A DNA stretch of 64,000 bases from Pegea sp. RAD2-039. Taxonomy: Eukaryota; Chordata; Thaliacea; Salpida; Salpidae. A program made the position numbers and the translations under genes. Position 1 is the stretch's first letter. Every line of letters begins with the position of its first letter. The notes below the pieces were generated by a model, which was not told where the DNA came from, ran no database searches, and saw nothing but the letters and a program-made list of their open reading frames with translations. The stretch spans positions 1,054,001 through 1,118,000 of the forward strand of contig JAQGEQ010000213.1 of NCBI GenBank assembly GCA_034620365.1. The letters run 5' to 3'. Of this stretch, positions 12,375 to 26,000 are shown piece by piece.

Positions 12375-15300
12375 TCAGCAAATGATGAAGCGACTTAACG
12401 CAATTTCTATGGACTTTTGCTCACGGTGTGAACGGCAAGCAAGTATCTTAGCTGGACTCGTTTGGAATTCTTCGATAAAATTAAAAGGAGGATTTAAAGA
12501 GGTAAGTCGCTTATCTCTAGAGTTTGCTACAGCAACTACAGCTTCTGCAACATCCGCTACAAACTTGCTCCTGAGAATAGAAAATGTTGTCAGATAAACA
12601 ATCAAACAATTGACTGACACAAACCATTCTTGTTGTCCATCTGTATCCACTAAATTTGAAGTTGTACCAGGAGTCAGACCAAAAAGACAACAACCGGCAA
12701 AAATAAGTTTAAAGATGATAGAACATCCAATCTAACAAAAGATCATTTGAAAAGGGAACTGAGGTTTGGAGCTGGGTAGTTACTTGGTCTCGAAGAGAAG
12801 GTATGATTGAAAATGGGGCGAGAGGTGCTACGACCTTCAGTAATTGAGTGTGATTCATTTCATTAATAACTTTGCTTAGCAATGGAAACATATCTAATAG
12901 AACCTGTAATGAGATATGAGTTACAATGTGAACTTCTACTTGAGCAGGACACAATACTTGATCTTTAGCATCACGTTTAATTAAGTTTGGAAGGTGAGCT
13001 AGTACTGACTGGAGGACAGAGACTTTTTGATTCTGAAAAATTCGAAATAAATTCTTTATTCTTCTGAATAATTCCCTGCTTACTATATATAGATAAGGAA
13101 TGATAATTTGGAAAAGCTTTCGCCCTTTTCTGATCTTCATGATGTTAAAAATAAAGTCATCATGAGGATCAAATACTGTCTGATCAATCTGATCATTGCT
13201 TTTGAATCCTATTGATTCAATCATGTGATCAACAAGTGAATTCAGCTCCTTTATATTACTCCCAGACGACGGAAGACTATCAAAAGAACAAATGATTACT
13301 TTTGATAATTTTGCTGATTTCTTTCCCACCCTCTCTCATTTAAATGTTCACTTTTAACAGATTGAATCATCTCTCGAATGATGATAAGAAGATCATACGC
13401 CTAAGGAAGATACACAAATTGGAAGAGAGTTAACAAAGATCTAAGTGACCTTTTCTATCATCTTGTAAACAACGAGCCGGATTGATAAAGATGATTGACT
13501 CGCATCGTACTCATCAGTATCCTACAAACATAAATAAGAAGATTGCAAGATGAAATATCTCTCAATTAACCTCTTCTTCATCTTTAACACTTGTAGAAAT
13601 CTCAAGACTTGGTCGAGGACTGTAAACGCTTTGAACATATAATTTTCCAAGTGAATTGGTGAACTGAACTGAAAATTAAACATTAATTACAACAATAGAT
13701 GATTTGATGTTCTACCTGGTTCATATTTTCTGGTGGTTATGTCTGAAGCAACAGGAGTTACCAAGCGGTTGGGTTTGTTAGGGTCATATGTGCCTTCTTG
13801 TAATCTTCGCTTTATGTAATTCTGTATCAGAAATATTTACTTTCACAACTTCGATAAGTCGGCGAGTGTGTACTTGATAGTAATAGTCATCAATTTCAGG
13901 CCGGTCGCTTTTCAATGCCATCATCTGCGCTTTTACCACCCAGTCTTTTTCTTTTTGGGTCATCATACCATCAAATGGGTCGTTATTCTTGTACTGACCC
14001 CGGTTTCTTCTTCCACCTCTGTACAAGTTGGTAAATGGTCGCAAGTTGAGTTTGGTCATACTCACCGGTATTGAGAAGACATATGGAATCGTTGCTGGAT
14101 AGATTGAATGTAGTAGCTGTGAGCTGGATGTAGTTGACAAGGAGGCGGCATCGGAAGCATCATAAAGCGAGATGGGTCCCTAAAACATTAGTGATTAAAG
14201 ACTGCGAACAAATTTGATCAAAAAATGAAGTTTAAACCTGGAATGAGAAATCGGGGGTCTCATAAAACTAGCGGGGTGTCTTGGGAAAGGAGGATTCATC
14301 CCAAAAGGAGGCTGGCCGTATAAAAGATGTCTGGGAGGCATTGGAGGTCCTGGAAGAGGTGGGAAAAAAGGTCCAGCTTCCCAGGGCGGAATCATAAACG
14401 GGTTTGGAAACCAATCATTCTGTAAATTTAGAAGATTTGAAGATTAGTTTATCGACATCAAGATGTACCTGGTTGTGAAAAGGTGGGATCTGATGTGGGA
14501 GTATTTGATGCATGTAGGGATGGTGCATTGAGTTGCGTATCATCGGCGAAGGTGGGAAGAAACCAAAGGGTGGATATCTGAGTCTGTAAGGAACAGGAAC
14601 TCCAGGGGGAGGAAGAGGTTGTTTATAAAGGAGGGGATGAGAAAACTCCTGAAGTTGTCTTCTGTTGTGGTTTGATTCATTCAAATTTTCTGGTTTCTTC
14701 ACGAAAAATTATACTTGGGGTTAGTTTGAAAGAAAAATGATAAAAAAGTTGAAAACTTTAATGAAAGTTTCATGCTAACAACGTCTGTATTATACAAAAC
14801 AAATTCGACCTTTTAGATTTACACTAACCTGATTCTTGTTTCTTGATATCAGATTACTGAGTAAATCTGTTGGTGATTGGGATGAACTTCTTAAAAAACT
14901 GTCATTATCTTGAAATCTGGCAAAACAGAATATCCATTAAGATTTGGATAAGTTTACATCAATTATTTGAGTTATATATTGATTATTAACAACTTTTTAC
15001 TTACTGATTACTGTCGTTAGTATCTCTAATCTTCTCCGAAAACCCGTTTAATGATTCAACTTTTTTTGAAGAAGTGTCTTTAATTGCTGCAACAATAGCT
15101 GCATCCTGCAATATTTAAATTAGCTAGTTCTCTATACAGATCAAATAAATAATCAATTACTTCAAACTCCAAGCTATTTTCAGTTTGGTTTGATTTAAGT
15201 TCAGTTGTTTGCATACTCTGTGAAAATTAATTTTGCAAATAATTTTGTTTTAAATAATAAATAAGTACTTACATTAACATCAAAATTAGACTCTAATAAA

Positions 15301-16475
15301 TTCGGTATGATTGAATATCTTATCTGTGGTTTACTAAAAAAATATAAGTTGGAAAGATTTAGCATTTCACAACCAAATCTAATATCAATAAGCAAAAGAT
15401 GTTTGTTAAAGAAATTTATTAATGTCAAAAAATACTCACTTATCAATTGATGATTGAACAGTACATCGTTGAACACTAACAATCGCTGGATCCATACCTT
15501 CATCTAATTGATCATTTTTTAATAAGTTTTGCATTCTACTATCAATTTCCTTAACACCAAGATGTAAAGATTCTAATCCCCTGGTTTGAGTGAACAATTT
15601 ATGGTCAGACTCCCAGTCGCCCTCTATAAACAAATGTATTCAAAATTTCAATAAGTTGTTTTCACATTAATTGATATATATAAATAAGTTTGTAGACTTT
15701 ATTTATTAAAAATATTTTAATAAATTTTTTAATTAGAATATGAATGAGATAAGATTCAAAATATTTAGTTTTAAAACCTACTATCAAACGCAAATTTCTC
15801 TAATTTAATTCATTAAAATTTCATCAGTTATTAATGATCTTTTAATAATTTGCTTTATCATTAGCTCAAACTGTGACTTTAAATTTGTATCAAAATAAAT
15901 AATAAATTATACAATTATTAAAATTATCTCTTGAAAATTTTAATAAGTTAAAAAATAATAAAGATAATAAAAGTAAATAATAAAAATAATAATTAAAAAA
16001 CACTAATTTTTTAATTATATAACAAATATTATTTAATCAAAACAGCTTATATAAAAAATTATAAGGTTTTGTGCTCATGAAAATGATATTTAAATTACTA
16101 ACCAATTGCACCATCTCCAAATGTATCATCATTAAATAGATCGATATCAGATTCATGGTTTAAATCACTTTCATTCATTTGCTAGCAAAGTATCAATAAA
16201 AAAAATCATTTTTACTATTCATACTATTGTTTATAGAAAAGTTACTACTTAATGATTTAAAAGATTGAAAATAATTTTAATTTTATAAATCTATCAATAT
16301 ATAATTCAATTATATCAAGAATAAGAATTTTATGTGCACTACTTATAAATTTGATACAAATACTATTAATGTAAGTAAAAGCTTAGAGAAAAAATTGAAT
16401 TTTTAGAAAAGCATGTTACATTAAATAGTTCTTTTAAAAGATTACCTCTAAAAGTTCATAATCATCAGTATCCAT
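12375..16475 (-). CDS. PATL1: PAT1 homolog, mRNA decapping/P-body scaffold (PATL1)
   Basis: PAT1 proteins link mRNA deadenylation to decapping in P-bodies, bridging Lsm1-7, DDX6 and DCP2. Start chosen at 16475 (MDTDDYELLE, 30-nt exon). The second exon (16103-16181) carries IDLFNDDTFGDGAIG, the conserved PAT1 N-terminal motif that contacts DDX6-type helicases. A Pro/Met-rich middle (14240-14700) follows. The Pat-core begins with MTQKEKDWVVKAQMM, then DDYYYQ spliced to NYIKRRL, and NSLGKLYVQSVYSPR. The C-terminal helical domain includes DDFIFNIMKIRKGRKL and LRDQIGCSIIFKLIFAG. About 16 exons; several introns are 47-53 nt and had to be removed to restore the family match, for example a 52-nt intron with donor CAA/GTACAC near 13820-13871. 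The stop is TGA at 12375-12377; the last about 50 residues align poorly with human PATL1, so the 3' end is less certain. Confidence 0.9.
14240..14704 (-). other. PATL1: Proline/methionine-rich linker of PATL1
   Basis: Two exons encode a low-complexity stretch rich in Pro, Phe, Met and His (PPPGVPVPYRLRYPP, FFPPLPGPPMPPRHL). PAT1 proteins have a disordered Pro-rich region at this position that takes part in decapping-factor contacts and P-body condensation. Composition is seen; the function is taken from the family. Confidence 0.75.
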
Positions 16476-17439
16476 TTTTAACAGTTTTTTCTTGGTTTAA
16501 AAATCGACTTAATAAGTTACTTACAAATTTAGACTAAAAAGGAAATTTTGAACTACCTAATAAAATAAAAAGACTTGAAATAATCAAGAACAACTTAGGA
16601 AGTATATGCATCTTAACATAGATATTTGTAAGACAAACACACAAGGGCAGAAAACAACTATAATGATGAGACATAAAATCTAACTCATCAACTTTAATTA
16701 AAATTCAGAGGGAAAAATATAAAACTTATTATTAAAGCTTCCAAGCACCTATATAAACTAAGATGAAAGTTTTAGTAATGAGAAAAGTTAAAATAAGATT
16801 ACTTTTATCAAAGTGTAAACAAAAATTCTAGTAAATGTTTAATAAAAACACAAGAAAAACGAAAGTTATTGGTAATGTCTGACGACAATTTATATTTTGA
16901 CGAAGCTATAGCCCTATATACATTTAACTTCTTAGTAGTTATTTAAATTATAAAACAATCATGAAAAAAATAGTTATAAAACTATACACATAAAATGTTC
17001 TAACAAAATTATCAACTACAAGGCAACTAAATCTAAGTACAATTTTTTGTCACAAACAACTAATTCTTTTATTATCAGCTTTTATCTTTAACATACATTA
17101 ATTTAGCTTTAGATTAAATATACTTTGTATAAATCTATAAGTCAGTTAAATGAAATTCATAGAAACTGTCATATATAAATCATAAATTTATTACACAAAA
17201 TTTAAATCAAATGTAAAATAAAACGTAGTTATTGACAAAATAGAAAGTATAAGATTATAACCAATTTCATAGAAGGTTACAAAAATACTTTGAATCATAC
17301 ATAAAGATTTATACCATAGTGAGCTTATATACTATTCTTTTATTGAAGAAAATGACCATAAAAGTGCCATAAAATATCAAAGAAGAACTATAATCATTGC
17401 ACTAACAGACAAGGTGATAATATAAAACTAAAAATTACT
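16476..17439. other. AT-rich spacer between PATL1 start and PPP6C 3' end
   Basis: Nothing coding seen. It should hold the PATL1 promoter and 5' untranslated region. No TATA box or initiator stands out against the background. Confidence 0.5.
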
Positions 17440-17445
17440 TTTATT
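17440..17445 (-). terminator. Candidate poly(A) signal of PPP6C
   Basis: AATAAA on the minus strand, about 62 nt past the PPP6C stop codon. This is the canonical hexamer at a suitable distance, but it is a common chance sequence in DNA this AT-rich. Confidence 0.45.
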
Positions 17446-17506
17446 ATATCACTTTGTCATGAAATATTTCAAGCATAAAACTAGTATTTGTTTTAAATAT
17501 CTATAC

Positions 17507-18424
17507 TCAAAGAAAATATGGTATTATACTTTGAGTTGGAATAACTCTTTCTTCATCTGGAACAGCTTCGAAATGTTTAGCTTCTTTATTTTCTGATGTT
17601 TCAAATGCAAGAATAGCAGCAATGTTTCCAGATCTATAACAATAGTTAGGTGCAGACCAAACAGTAACCAATTTATCATTGAACATGTATTTATATCCTT
17701 CTTGAACTAATTGATGGGCTCTGCAGATGAGTGATAGGCCATTTAAATGAACAAAATCATTTGTAACTTCATGACCAAATAACCACCCAGCTCCACGAGG
17801 AGACGTTGCCCAGTTTTTAACATCAAATGGGTCAGACCAGACCAAATCACAAAAAGCACCTTTATGAGGAATTTCTTGCTTTCTATCAATTATCCTTATC
17901 TGGTCCAAAGTTTTAATGTCAGGTGATAAGCCTCCATGAACACATAAGACTTTTGAATCTATTATAGCAGCTATTGTAAGCAAATCAAATACTTGAGTAC
18001 AATATCGCCAAGCATTTGCATTTCCATACTTTTGTTGACATTCATCATAAAATCCATAAACTTGGGTAATTTGACGGCTTTCATGATTACCTCTTAATAA
18101 TGTAATTTTATTAGGATATTTAGCTTTCAATGTCAAAAGGTAAGTAAATGTTTCCAAGCTATAATAACCACGATCAACAAAATCACCAAGAAAAACATAA
18201 TTTGTACTTGGAATTTCTCCACCAGTTTTGAACAACTGAAGAAGGTCATAAAACTGGCCATGTATATCTCCACAGACTGTTACTGGTGTAGATACTGGTT
18301 GAACATTTGATTCTTCTATTAACAGACAACAGACATAATCACATAGTCTTTTAAGATCATACTCGGGTAAATATTTACAATTCTTAGCAAGCTCAATCAT
18401 ATTATCTAAATTTTCTAACATCAT
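17507..18424 (-). CDS. PPP6C: Serine/threonine protein phosphatase 6 catalytic subunit
   Basis: Complete 305-residue PPP-family phosphatase, the same length as human PPP6C and matching it closely throughout ([56 protein letters not shown]). PP6 acts with SAPS-domain and ankyrin subunits in cell-cycle, DNA-damage and inflammatory signalling. All metal-binding and catalytic motifs are present: GDIHG (52-56), GDFVDRG (80-86), RGNHE (111-115), HGG (163-165), and the CRAHQ and SAPNYCYR blocks. It ends in the PYFL tail typical of PP6. A second Met follows the first; the first is taken as start. Oddly it is a single uninterrupted exon among intron-rich neighbours, which suggests a retrocopy or complete intron loss, but the reading frame is fully intact and looks under selection. 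Confidence 0.97.
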   Translation of the reverse strand: MMLENLDNMIELAKNCKYLPEYDLKRLCDYVCCLLIEESNVQPVSTPVTVCGDIHGQFYDLLQLFKTGGEIPSTNYVFLGDFVDRGYYSLETFTYLLTLKAKYPNKITLLRGNHESRQITQVYGFYDECQQKYGNANAWRYCTQVFDLLTIAAIIDSKVLCVHGGLSPDIKTLDQIRIIDRKQEIPHKGAFCDLVWSDPFDVKNWATSPRGAGWLFGHEVTNDFVHLNGLSLICRAHQLVQEGYKYMFNDKLVTVWSAPNYCYRSGNIAAILAFETSENKEAKHFEAVPDEERVIPTQSIIPYFL

Positions 18425-21400
18425 TCAGCATTTATTCAAAACAAATGAATTAAATCAAAAAGTATATAAATCTTAAATCAATAACCTGAAATTAGTGAAT
18501 AGTTATGTGCAAAATTTAAGTTACAATAATTCATTTAAATATCATAAACAATAATATAAAAAATTATTGAATTAAAGATTTTTAAAGATAATCTATAATA
18601 TAATCTTCTAATAAAAGTTTATATTCTATAGTTTATATTATAGTTTTTATGAGCTTAAAATTTGCAATATATATTAATACAGCCACAGTCATGCATTTAT
18701 TAAATAAAAAATAATATAAATATACCAAAAAGATATAAAGCTATTAAAAATCAATAACACAATATTATTAATAGAAACATAACAAAATATTTTGAGTAAA
18801 TTAAATTAATGTTAATTAGCTAAAACAAAATTAATATACAAAGCTTGCACAATCGAAAGTTATCAAATAAATGATTGATATTTATACTTTTGCTTATATT
18901 TTGCTTTTAACATTTTACCTCTTAAAGATTTAAAGTTAAGTTAAAACAAAGTAAATTTATAAAAAACAGACATAACAAATAAATATACACTTTTGTGGGT
19001 ATTTACTGACAAAAACTCTTGACTAAACTTAAACTAAAGAATAAATAAACTTAAGTACATAAAAAAATAAATATTAACTATAACTTTAAGTTTGAATTTG
19101 ATAAATAACAAAACAAAATACAGAAAAAATGGGAAGGAAATATAATTCTAAATAGAAAATGGGTGAAGTAAATGATAAATTTAAAGTCACTAAGCAGATC
19201 TCTGATAAAATTTTTACAATTGATAATACTTTTACTTAAAATTAATTGTACCACCAATGAACAAAAACTTAAATATAAATAAATTCCTTTAAAGTTTAAG
19301 ATCAAGAGCAATATGCTGATAAAATACTATACGACAAGTCGTGTATAAAGAAAGTTTTATTGTGCAATACTAACAAAATGTCTTAAAATTTTTTGACTAA
19401 AAACTACAGAACTTTTGAAACATTCTGTATGAAAGCGTATAGTTTGGTTTTAGCTGACTAAGCTTTAGTTTAACAAAATAGTATTCGCGAACTAATTTAA
19501 TTTATATAATATAACTTGAAGGTTATGGTTATATATATAACAAGTTATATCTAAGAAGTGGTTAAATAGACTAAAACTAGATAGAAAAAGAAGATAATAA
19601 CAAGTAATTTCGTGTATTTGCTAGTCACATCCCAAGTTAAACATGTTTTCATTAGCTTGTATCTTAAATAGAATATTTATTAGATAGCTTAATAAAGAGG
19701 TAATTCTTGGCTTGCTATTTTTTGCAAGTTTAAATATCAAAAAATATATTAGAACTTGAAATTTTCTTACCCGTTTCGTTTTGTGGTGAAACTGTATTTA
19801 ATGTTCATAAATTAGTATTTTTAGAATTTCCAGAAGCCGTAATGCTCTAAATAGGCACCAGAAAAATAGTAGCAAGAAAGTAATACCACTTAGATATACA
19901 AGTAATACTTATAAAGTAATACCACATTTAATCTGATACTTTTTCTTCACTTGTTTTTTTTAAGTTTTATATAAAAATTGACTCAACTTTGTATTGATGA
20001 ACTCTTCTCTAATAAAGATATATTGCAACGTTTTAGTTCGATTTCGAAATTAGTTCAAACAACCTGTCTGTAATAAACCCTATTTAATTACTTCAATTTA
20101 TGAAATAATAAAAGCTGAACTCATTTCTACTTATTGTACAAAACTGCTTTAAAATTTGTATTGGTAATATTTTTTGAGTTAAATGTTGAGTCTATAACTG
20201 TACGTTCTATAGTTTATCATTCTAATTAATCTACTCAACAAGTCTACTGACACTTTTGCTTTGAAGGTACTTCAAGTTCTGACTAAGCAAATTAACTCAT
20301 CAATTTTGCTTGTTTGGATTTCTCAGTTAGTATTCAGGATGGAAAAGTCATTTAATTATTATTATGTTTAATTTTAAACTTCATTGATCAAGTTTTTTTA
20401 ATAAATAAGCAATTATAATTTTCACTATTTTTTTACATAAATACAAAGACAAAAAGTTATTTAGAAATTTTTCTTTCGATTCTTTCTTTAATAGCCGGTG
20501 AACAGCTTTTTGTATTTTGTTTTTGCAATTGAAATCTCTTATGATTGTGATAAACTAATAGCATATACTTCACCAAACAAAATTAAGTTTACTTTAAATT
20601 TTACAGATTATGAACTTAAAATATCAACTAGCATCCTACCAGTAATACAATCAGTTTAATCTTGTCATAGAGTTGTCAACGCTAATTGAAATTATAGATT
20701 AAGAGTCGTTGTTCAAGGTAAATCAGAAAGTAAATCAGAAAGTTCTTCTACCGTAAAACTTCAACGCTTGTCGATTCTTTAAGTTTAAATCATTCAACTC
20801 ATTGATAAATCATAAATCAATTAAATTCACGTTTAAATTATTATTATTCTCATTTTTATACATTTTTATACTGGTTCAACGAAATAACAAACTTTAAAAA
20901 ACTTCACATTTATTAAAAAAGATTCGCTGAGCTTCGTACGCCAAAGCAGCGGATGAAAGAAAGTTGACAAATTTAATTATTTCATTCCTGCCTGAGTATA
21001 GGATTTGATTCTAGTGGAAAACAGCTTACGCTGAACCAACCCCTCTGAGGTTTATTATTAGATGATACAACCAAGTAGCTTTTACTTCGCCTGGATTTAG
21101 CACTAGACAGTGTTAATATTTCTTTATACTTAGAAAAGATACTCTCTGTACTTAATAGGTGGCGATATATAATGCAGTGTACCGTGTCTTCGACAACGGG
21201 TTAGGATTAAAACCCACGTGTTCAAGGCAAGATGAACAAGCATCCAAAAGTGTTATGCAATTTTGTATCTGGTCACACTCTTGTATAAATACAATTATGT
21301 AAGCTTCTTTATTAGTTTAGTATGTTGAACGGTTATTAAGGATAGATATACAAAACCAGTATAAACTTGCATCAGCAACTAAATCTCGATATTTACAGAA

Positions 21401-23044
21401 GCCTGTTACGGCAAGATAGAAGCAAAGTAATAAATAAATATAGTGAGAAATACTGCAGCTGTTTTACCCTTTTTTTTAATAAGATTTTAAAAATTAAAAA
21501 GTACAACTAAAGTAGATCATGATTAGGGTAATCAGTGAATAAAATAATTATCAATTGAAATTAGAATAAAATTTTGGTTTTTAATAAGATAACTTATGAA
21601 CACTGCTTTGTTTAAATAAGTTTGTGAGTGAAATTTACTTTTGTTACATTTAGCAACAAGCAGAATCGTAAAAGTCGTAAACCTATCAAAACCTAAAAAT
21701 AAATCGATCTTAAACTATATTAAATGTTAAATTTTTATCTATAAAAGCAAGTCACTGGTGCTACATCGCATCTCAAACAATTTTTCTTCTCACTTATTGT
21801 TCTATTTTTAAACTCATTTAATTCATTCCCACAATAATTAAAAATGAAGCTAAAGTTGAATTTTTCCAAAATCTATTCATAGACTTTATATATAGAGTTG
21901 CTTTCCAAAAACCATTTCTTAAAAAAAACTGTTCTTTTTCAAAACAACTTTATGTTGGAATTTATATTGCTGCCAAAGATTTCCTTATAGCATAAAGTTA
22001 GCACTATTCAATTTTTTCTAATGTATGCAATTCAAAGAAAGCATTGGCAGACAATTTTGAAGGTTATTTATTTTAACCACAGGTCTAAAAAGGTAATACA
22101 ATTGTTTTCATTTTATTTCAATATATTTACAAAGAGAATTCTATTTGCAAGCTAATTTAGTCAAAGTAATAACTTTACTTTGGCTGATGTAGAAAAAACT
22201 TTATATTTGTAAACTCAGATATGTAAGGATTAGTTGTTCCTTTAGGTTGTAAGTGAAACTTATTACACTTTTTTGTTAATTTTTGTTTAGAATACCGGCC
22301 TAATCAAGAATGACATATAAAAAAGAATGATGTGTCAAAAGTTAATTTTATATTAAAATATTTTTTAATTATAATTTTTTTTTGGTTTACAATTCTAAGG
22401 ATATATCGAAACTATTTTAAATGTCAATTCATTCACTGACTATTTTTATTGAGCTATAAAGCCTTAACGACTATTCATACAACGATTGCTGTAATAAACT
22501 CATTCTGAAAGTTTCTTCTGATCAGATGCTATTTGTTAAACTTTGCAACAAAGGTTTACGAGTTATTGCAGTTTGCTATTCTACTGATCATAATTAATAA
22601 AATGAATAATTAAAAAGAAAACTTAGAAAAAAGTTAAGCGGTTTTTTATGACCCAACGCTAACAATTAGAATTAAAGAGGGATATATTGTGCTAATTGAC
22701 ATAAGTTTAAAATTAACAAAATATATCGAAAAGGAACTAAAAGTACAAATTAATGAAATTTTGTAGTTGTTATTTTGTACTTTTTAACTGATATCTTATA
22801 TAGTAAAATAAATGACCAAAATTATAGGCAAGAAAATTGTCTCAGATCAAAAATCTACAGTAGCTATTAATGGAAAGTATCATCAGTCATTACCAGGAAG
22901 AACAAATTGGTTTTATGATTAGCGATAAGCAACCCGTGAAAAATGTGAAAAATGCTACTTTGATTTTTTCTTAGAGATTTTATAACGACTATTAACGAAT
23001 ATTTATATATTTATAAAAGATATTAATTAATACTATGATGCAAA
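18425..23044. other. Gene-poor AT-rich region
   Basis: No coding exon recognised across 4.6 kb. Mostly simple A/T-rich sequence, apart from a less AT-biased block at about 20930-21300 that looks repeat-derived (listed separately). The promoter of the TSR receptor gene must lie at the right end, but no clear element is visible. Confidence 0.5.
20925..21300. repeat. Possible decayed SINE-like repeat block
   Basis: This block is clearly less AT-rich than its surroundings. On the minus strand it contains TTGGTTCAGCGT (21027-21038), 10 of 11 positions like a pol III A box, and GAATCAAATCC (21001-21011), partly B-box-like; the 27-nt spacing is shorter than in a true tRNA. On the plus strand near 21195-21220 there is CGACAA...GG..TTAAAACCC, an order of motifs also present in the SINE at 45 kb (about 45098-45125). 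It may be one or two old SINE copies. Weak evidence. Confidence 0.25.
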
Positions 23045-26000
23045 ATGGAGCAAGAACTACTATATGTGTTGATTTTACTAGTACAGGTTTTCCTGAATGA
23101 AAGTAGCAACTTCAGAGAGTGTGATAAGCACCTTTACAAATCATACTGGAGCGAATGTACAAGAACATGTGGTGGAGGTATAAAACGACAATCATGGTAT
23201 CTACGAAAATCAGGTCCATCTATCAAAAGATGCTACTATCTAAGTCAAAACAAAAAACCTTGTAATACTCACTGCTGCGTAACAAACTGTATTTGGAGAA
23301 CTTGGGAAACCTTTCAACCATGTTCAAAGTCTTGTGGTGAGGGAATACAAGTTAGAAGAAGATTAGTAGCAGTTGAAGCAAGTTGTAATGGTTCACCTTG
23401 TCAAGGTGTAGCAATAGAAAGAAGATCTTGTAATACTCAATGTTGTCCTGTTGATTGTAAATGGAACTCCTGGAGTGACTTCCAACCGTGTTCAAAATCT
23501 TGTTGTACAGGAATACAAATTAGAAGAAGATCAGTTGGTATTGAAGCAAGTTGTAATGGTTCACCTTGTCAAAGTGTAGCAATAGAAAGAAGATCTTGTA
23601 ATACTCAATGTTGTCCTGTTAATTGTAAATGGAACTCTTGGAGTGAATTCCAACCATGTTCAAAATCTTGTGGCAAGGGATTTCAAATTAGAAGAAGATC
23701 AGTTGGTATTGAAGCAAGTTGTAATGGTTTACCTTGTCAAGGTGTAGCAATAGAAAGAAGATCTTGTAATACTCAATGTTGCCCTGTTAGTTGTAAATGG
23801 AACTCTTGGAGTGACTTCCAACCATGTTCAAAATCTTGTGGCAAGGGATTTCAAATTAGAAGAAGATCAGTTGATATTGAAGCAAGTTGTAATGGTTCAC
23901 CTTGTCAAGGTGTAGCAATAGAAAGAAGATCTTGTAATACTCAATGTTGTCCTGTTAATTGTAAATGGAACTCTTGGAGTGAATTCCAACCATGTTCAAA
24001 ATCTTGTGGCAAGGGATTTCAAATTAGAAGAAGATCAGTTGATATTGAAGCAAGTTGTAATGGTTCACCTTGTCAAGGTGTAGCAATAGAAAGAAGATCT
24101 TGTAATACTCAATGTTGCCCTGTTAATTGTAAATGGAACTCTTGGAGTGAGTTCCAACCATGTTCAAAATCATGTGGCAAGGGATTTCAAATTAGAAGAA
24201 GATCAGTTGATATTGAAGCAAGTTGTAATGGTTCATCTTGTCAAGGTGTAGCAATAGAAAGAAGATCTTGTAATACTCAATGTTGCCCTGTTGATTGTAA
24301 ATGGAACTCTTGGAGTGAATTCCAACCATGTTCAAAATCTTGTGGCAAGGGATTTCAAATTAGAAGAAGATCAGTTGGTATTGAAGCAAGTTGTAACGGT
24401 TCACTTTGTCAAGGTGTAGCAATAGAAAGAAGATCTTGTAATACTGAATGTTGTCCTGTTAATTGTAAATGGAACTCTTGGAGTGAATTCCAACCATGTT
24501 CAAAATCTTGTGGCAAGGGATTTCAAATTAGAAGAAGATCAGTTGGTATTGAAGCAAGTTGTAACGGTTCACTTTGTCAAGGTGTAGCAATAGAAAGAAG
24601 ATCTTGTAATACTGAATGTTGTCCTGTTAATTGTAAATGGAACTCTTGGAGTGAATTCCAACCATGTTCAAAATCTTGTGGCAAGGGATTTCAAATTAGA
24701 AGAAGATCAGTTGGTATTGAAGCAAGTTGTAATGGTTCACCTTGTCAAGGTGTAGCAATAGAAAGAAGATCTTGTAATACTGAATGTTGTCCTGTTAATT
24801 GTAAATGGAACTCTTGGAGTGAATTCCAACCATGTTCAAAATCTTGTGGCAAGGGATTTCAAATTAGAAGAAGATCAGTTGGTATTGAAGCAAGTTGTAA
24901 TGGTTCACCTTGTCAAGGTGTAGCAATAGAAAGAAGATCTTGTAATACTCAATGTTGTCCTGTTAATTGTAAATGGAACTCTTGGAGTGAGTTCCAACCA
25001 TGTTCAAAATCATGTGGCAAGGGATTTCAAATTAGAAGAAGATCAGTTGGTATTGAAGCAAGTTGTAATGGTTCACCTTGTCAAGGTGTAGCAATAGAAA
25101 GAAGATCTTGTAATACTCAATGTTGTCCTGTTGATTGTAAATGGAACTCTTGGAGTGAATTCCAACCATGTTCAAAATCTTGTGGCAAGGGATTTCAAAT
25201 TAGAAGAAGATCAGTTGATATTGAAGCAAGTTGTAATGGTTCACTTTGTCAAGGTGTAGCAATAGAAAGAAGATCTTGTAATACTCAATGTTGCCCTGTT
25301 GATTGTAAATGGAACTCTTGGAGTGAATTCCAACCATGTTCAAAATCTTGTGGCAAGGGATTTCAAATTAGAAGAAGATCAGTTGGTATTGAAGCAAGTT
25401 GTAATGGTTCACCTTGTCAAGGTGTAGCAATAGAAAGAAGATCTTGTAATACTCAATGTTGTCCTGTTGATTGTAAATGGAACTCTTGGAGTGAATTCCA
25501 ACCATGTTCAAAATCTTGTGGCAAGGGATTTCAAATTAGAAGAAGATCAGTTGGTATTGAAGCAAGTTGTAATGGTTCACTTTGTCAAGGTGTAGCAATA
25601 GAAAGAAGATCTTGTAATACTCAATGTTGTCCTGTTAATTGTAAATGGAACTCTTGGAGTGAGTTCCAACCATGTTCAAAATCTTGTGGCAAGGGATTTC
25701 AAATTAGAAGAAGATCAGTTGGTATTGAAGCAAGTTGTAATGGTTCACCTTGTCAAGGTGTAGCAATAGAAAGAAGATCTTGTAATACTCAATGTTGTCC
25801 TGTTAATTGTAAATGGAACTCTTGGAGTGAGTTCCAACCATGTTCAAAATCATGTGGCAAGGGATTTCAAATTAGAAGAAGATCAGTTGGTATTGAAGCA
25901 AGTTGTAATGGTTCACCTTGTCAAGGTGTAGCAATAGAAAGAAGATCTTGTAATACTCAATGTTGTCCTGTTAATTGTAAATGGAACTCTTGGAGTGAAT

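Noticed and set aside
12382..12597. Plus-strand 71-codon open frame
   Set aside because: It lies antisense over the PATL1 3' exon, which continues in frame after removal of a 52-nt intron; no homology recognised.
13801..13875. Apparent 19-nt intron (gtaaatatttctgatacag) or frameshift in PATL1
   Set aside because: Using donor CAA/GTACAC upstream gives a normal 52-nt intron with the same acceptor and joins DDYYYQ to NYIKRRL, which matches the family far better.
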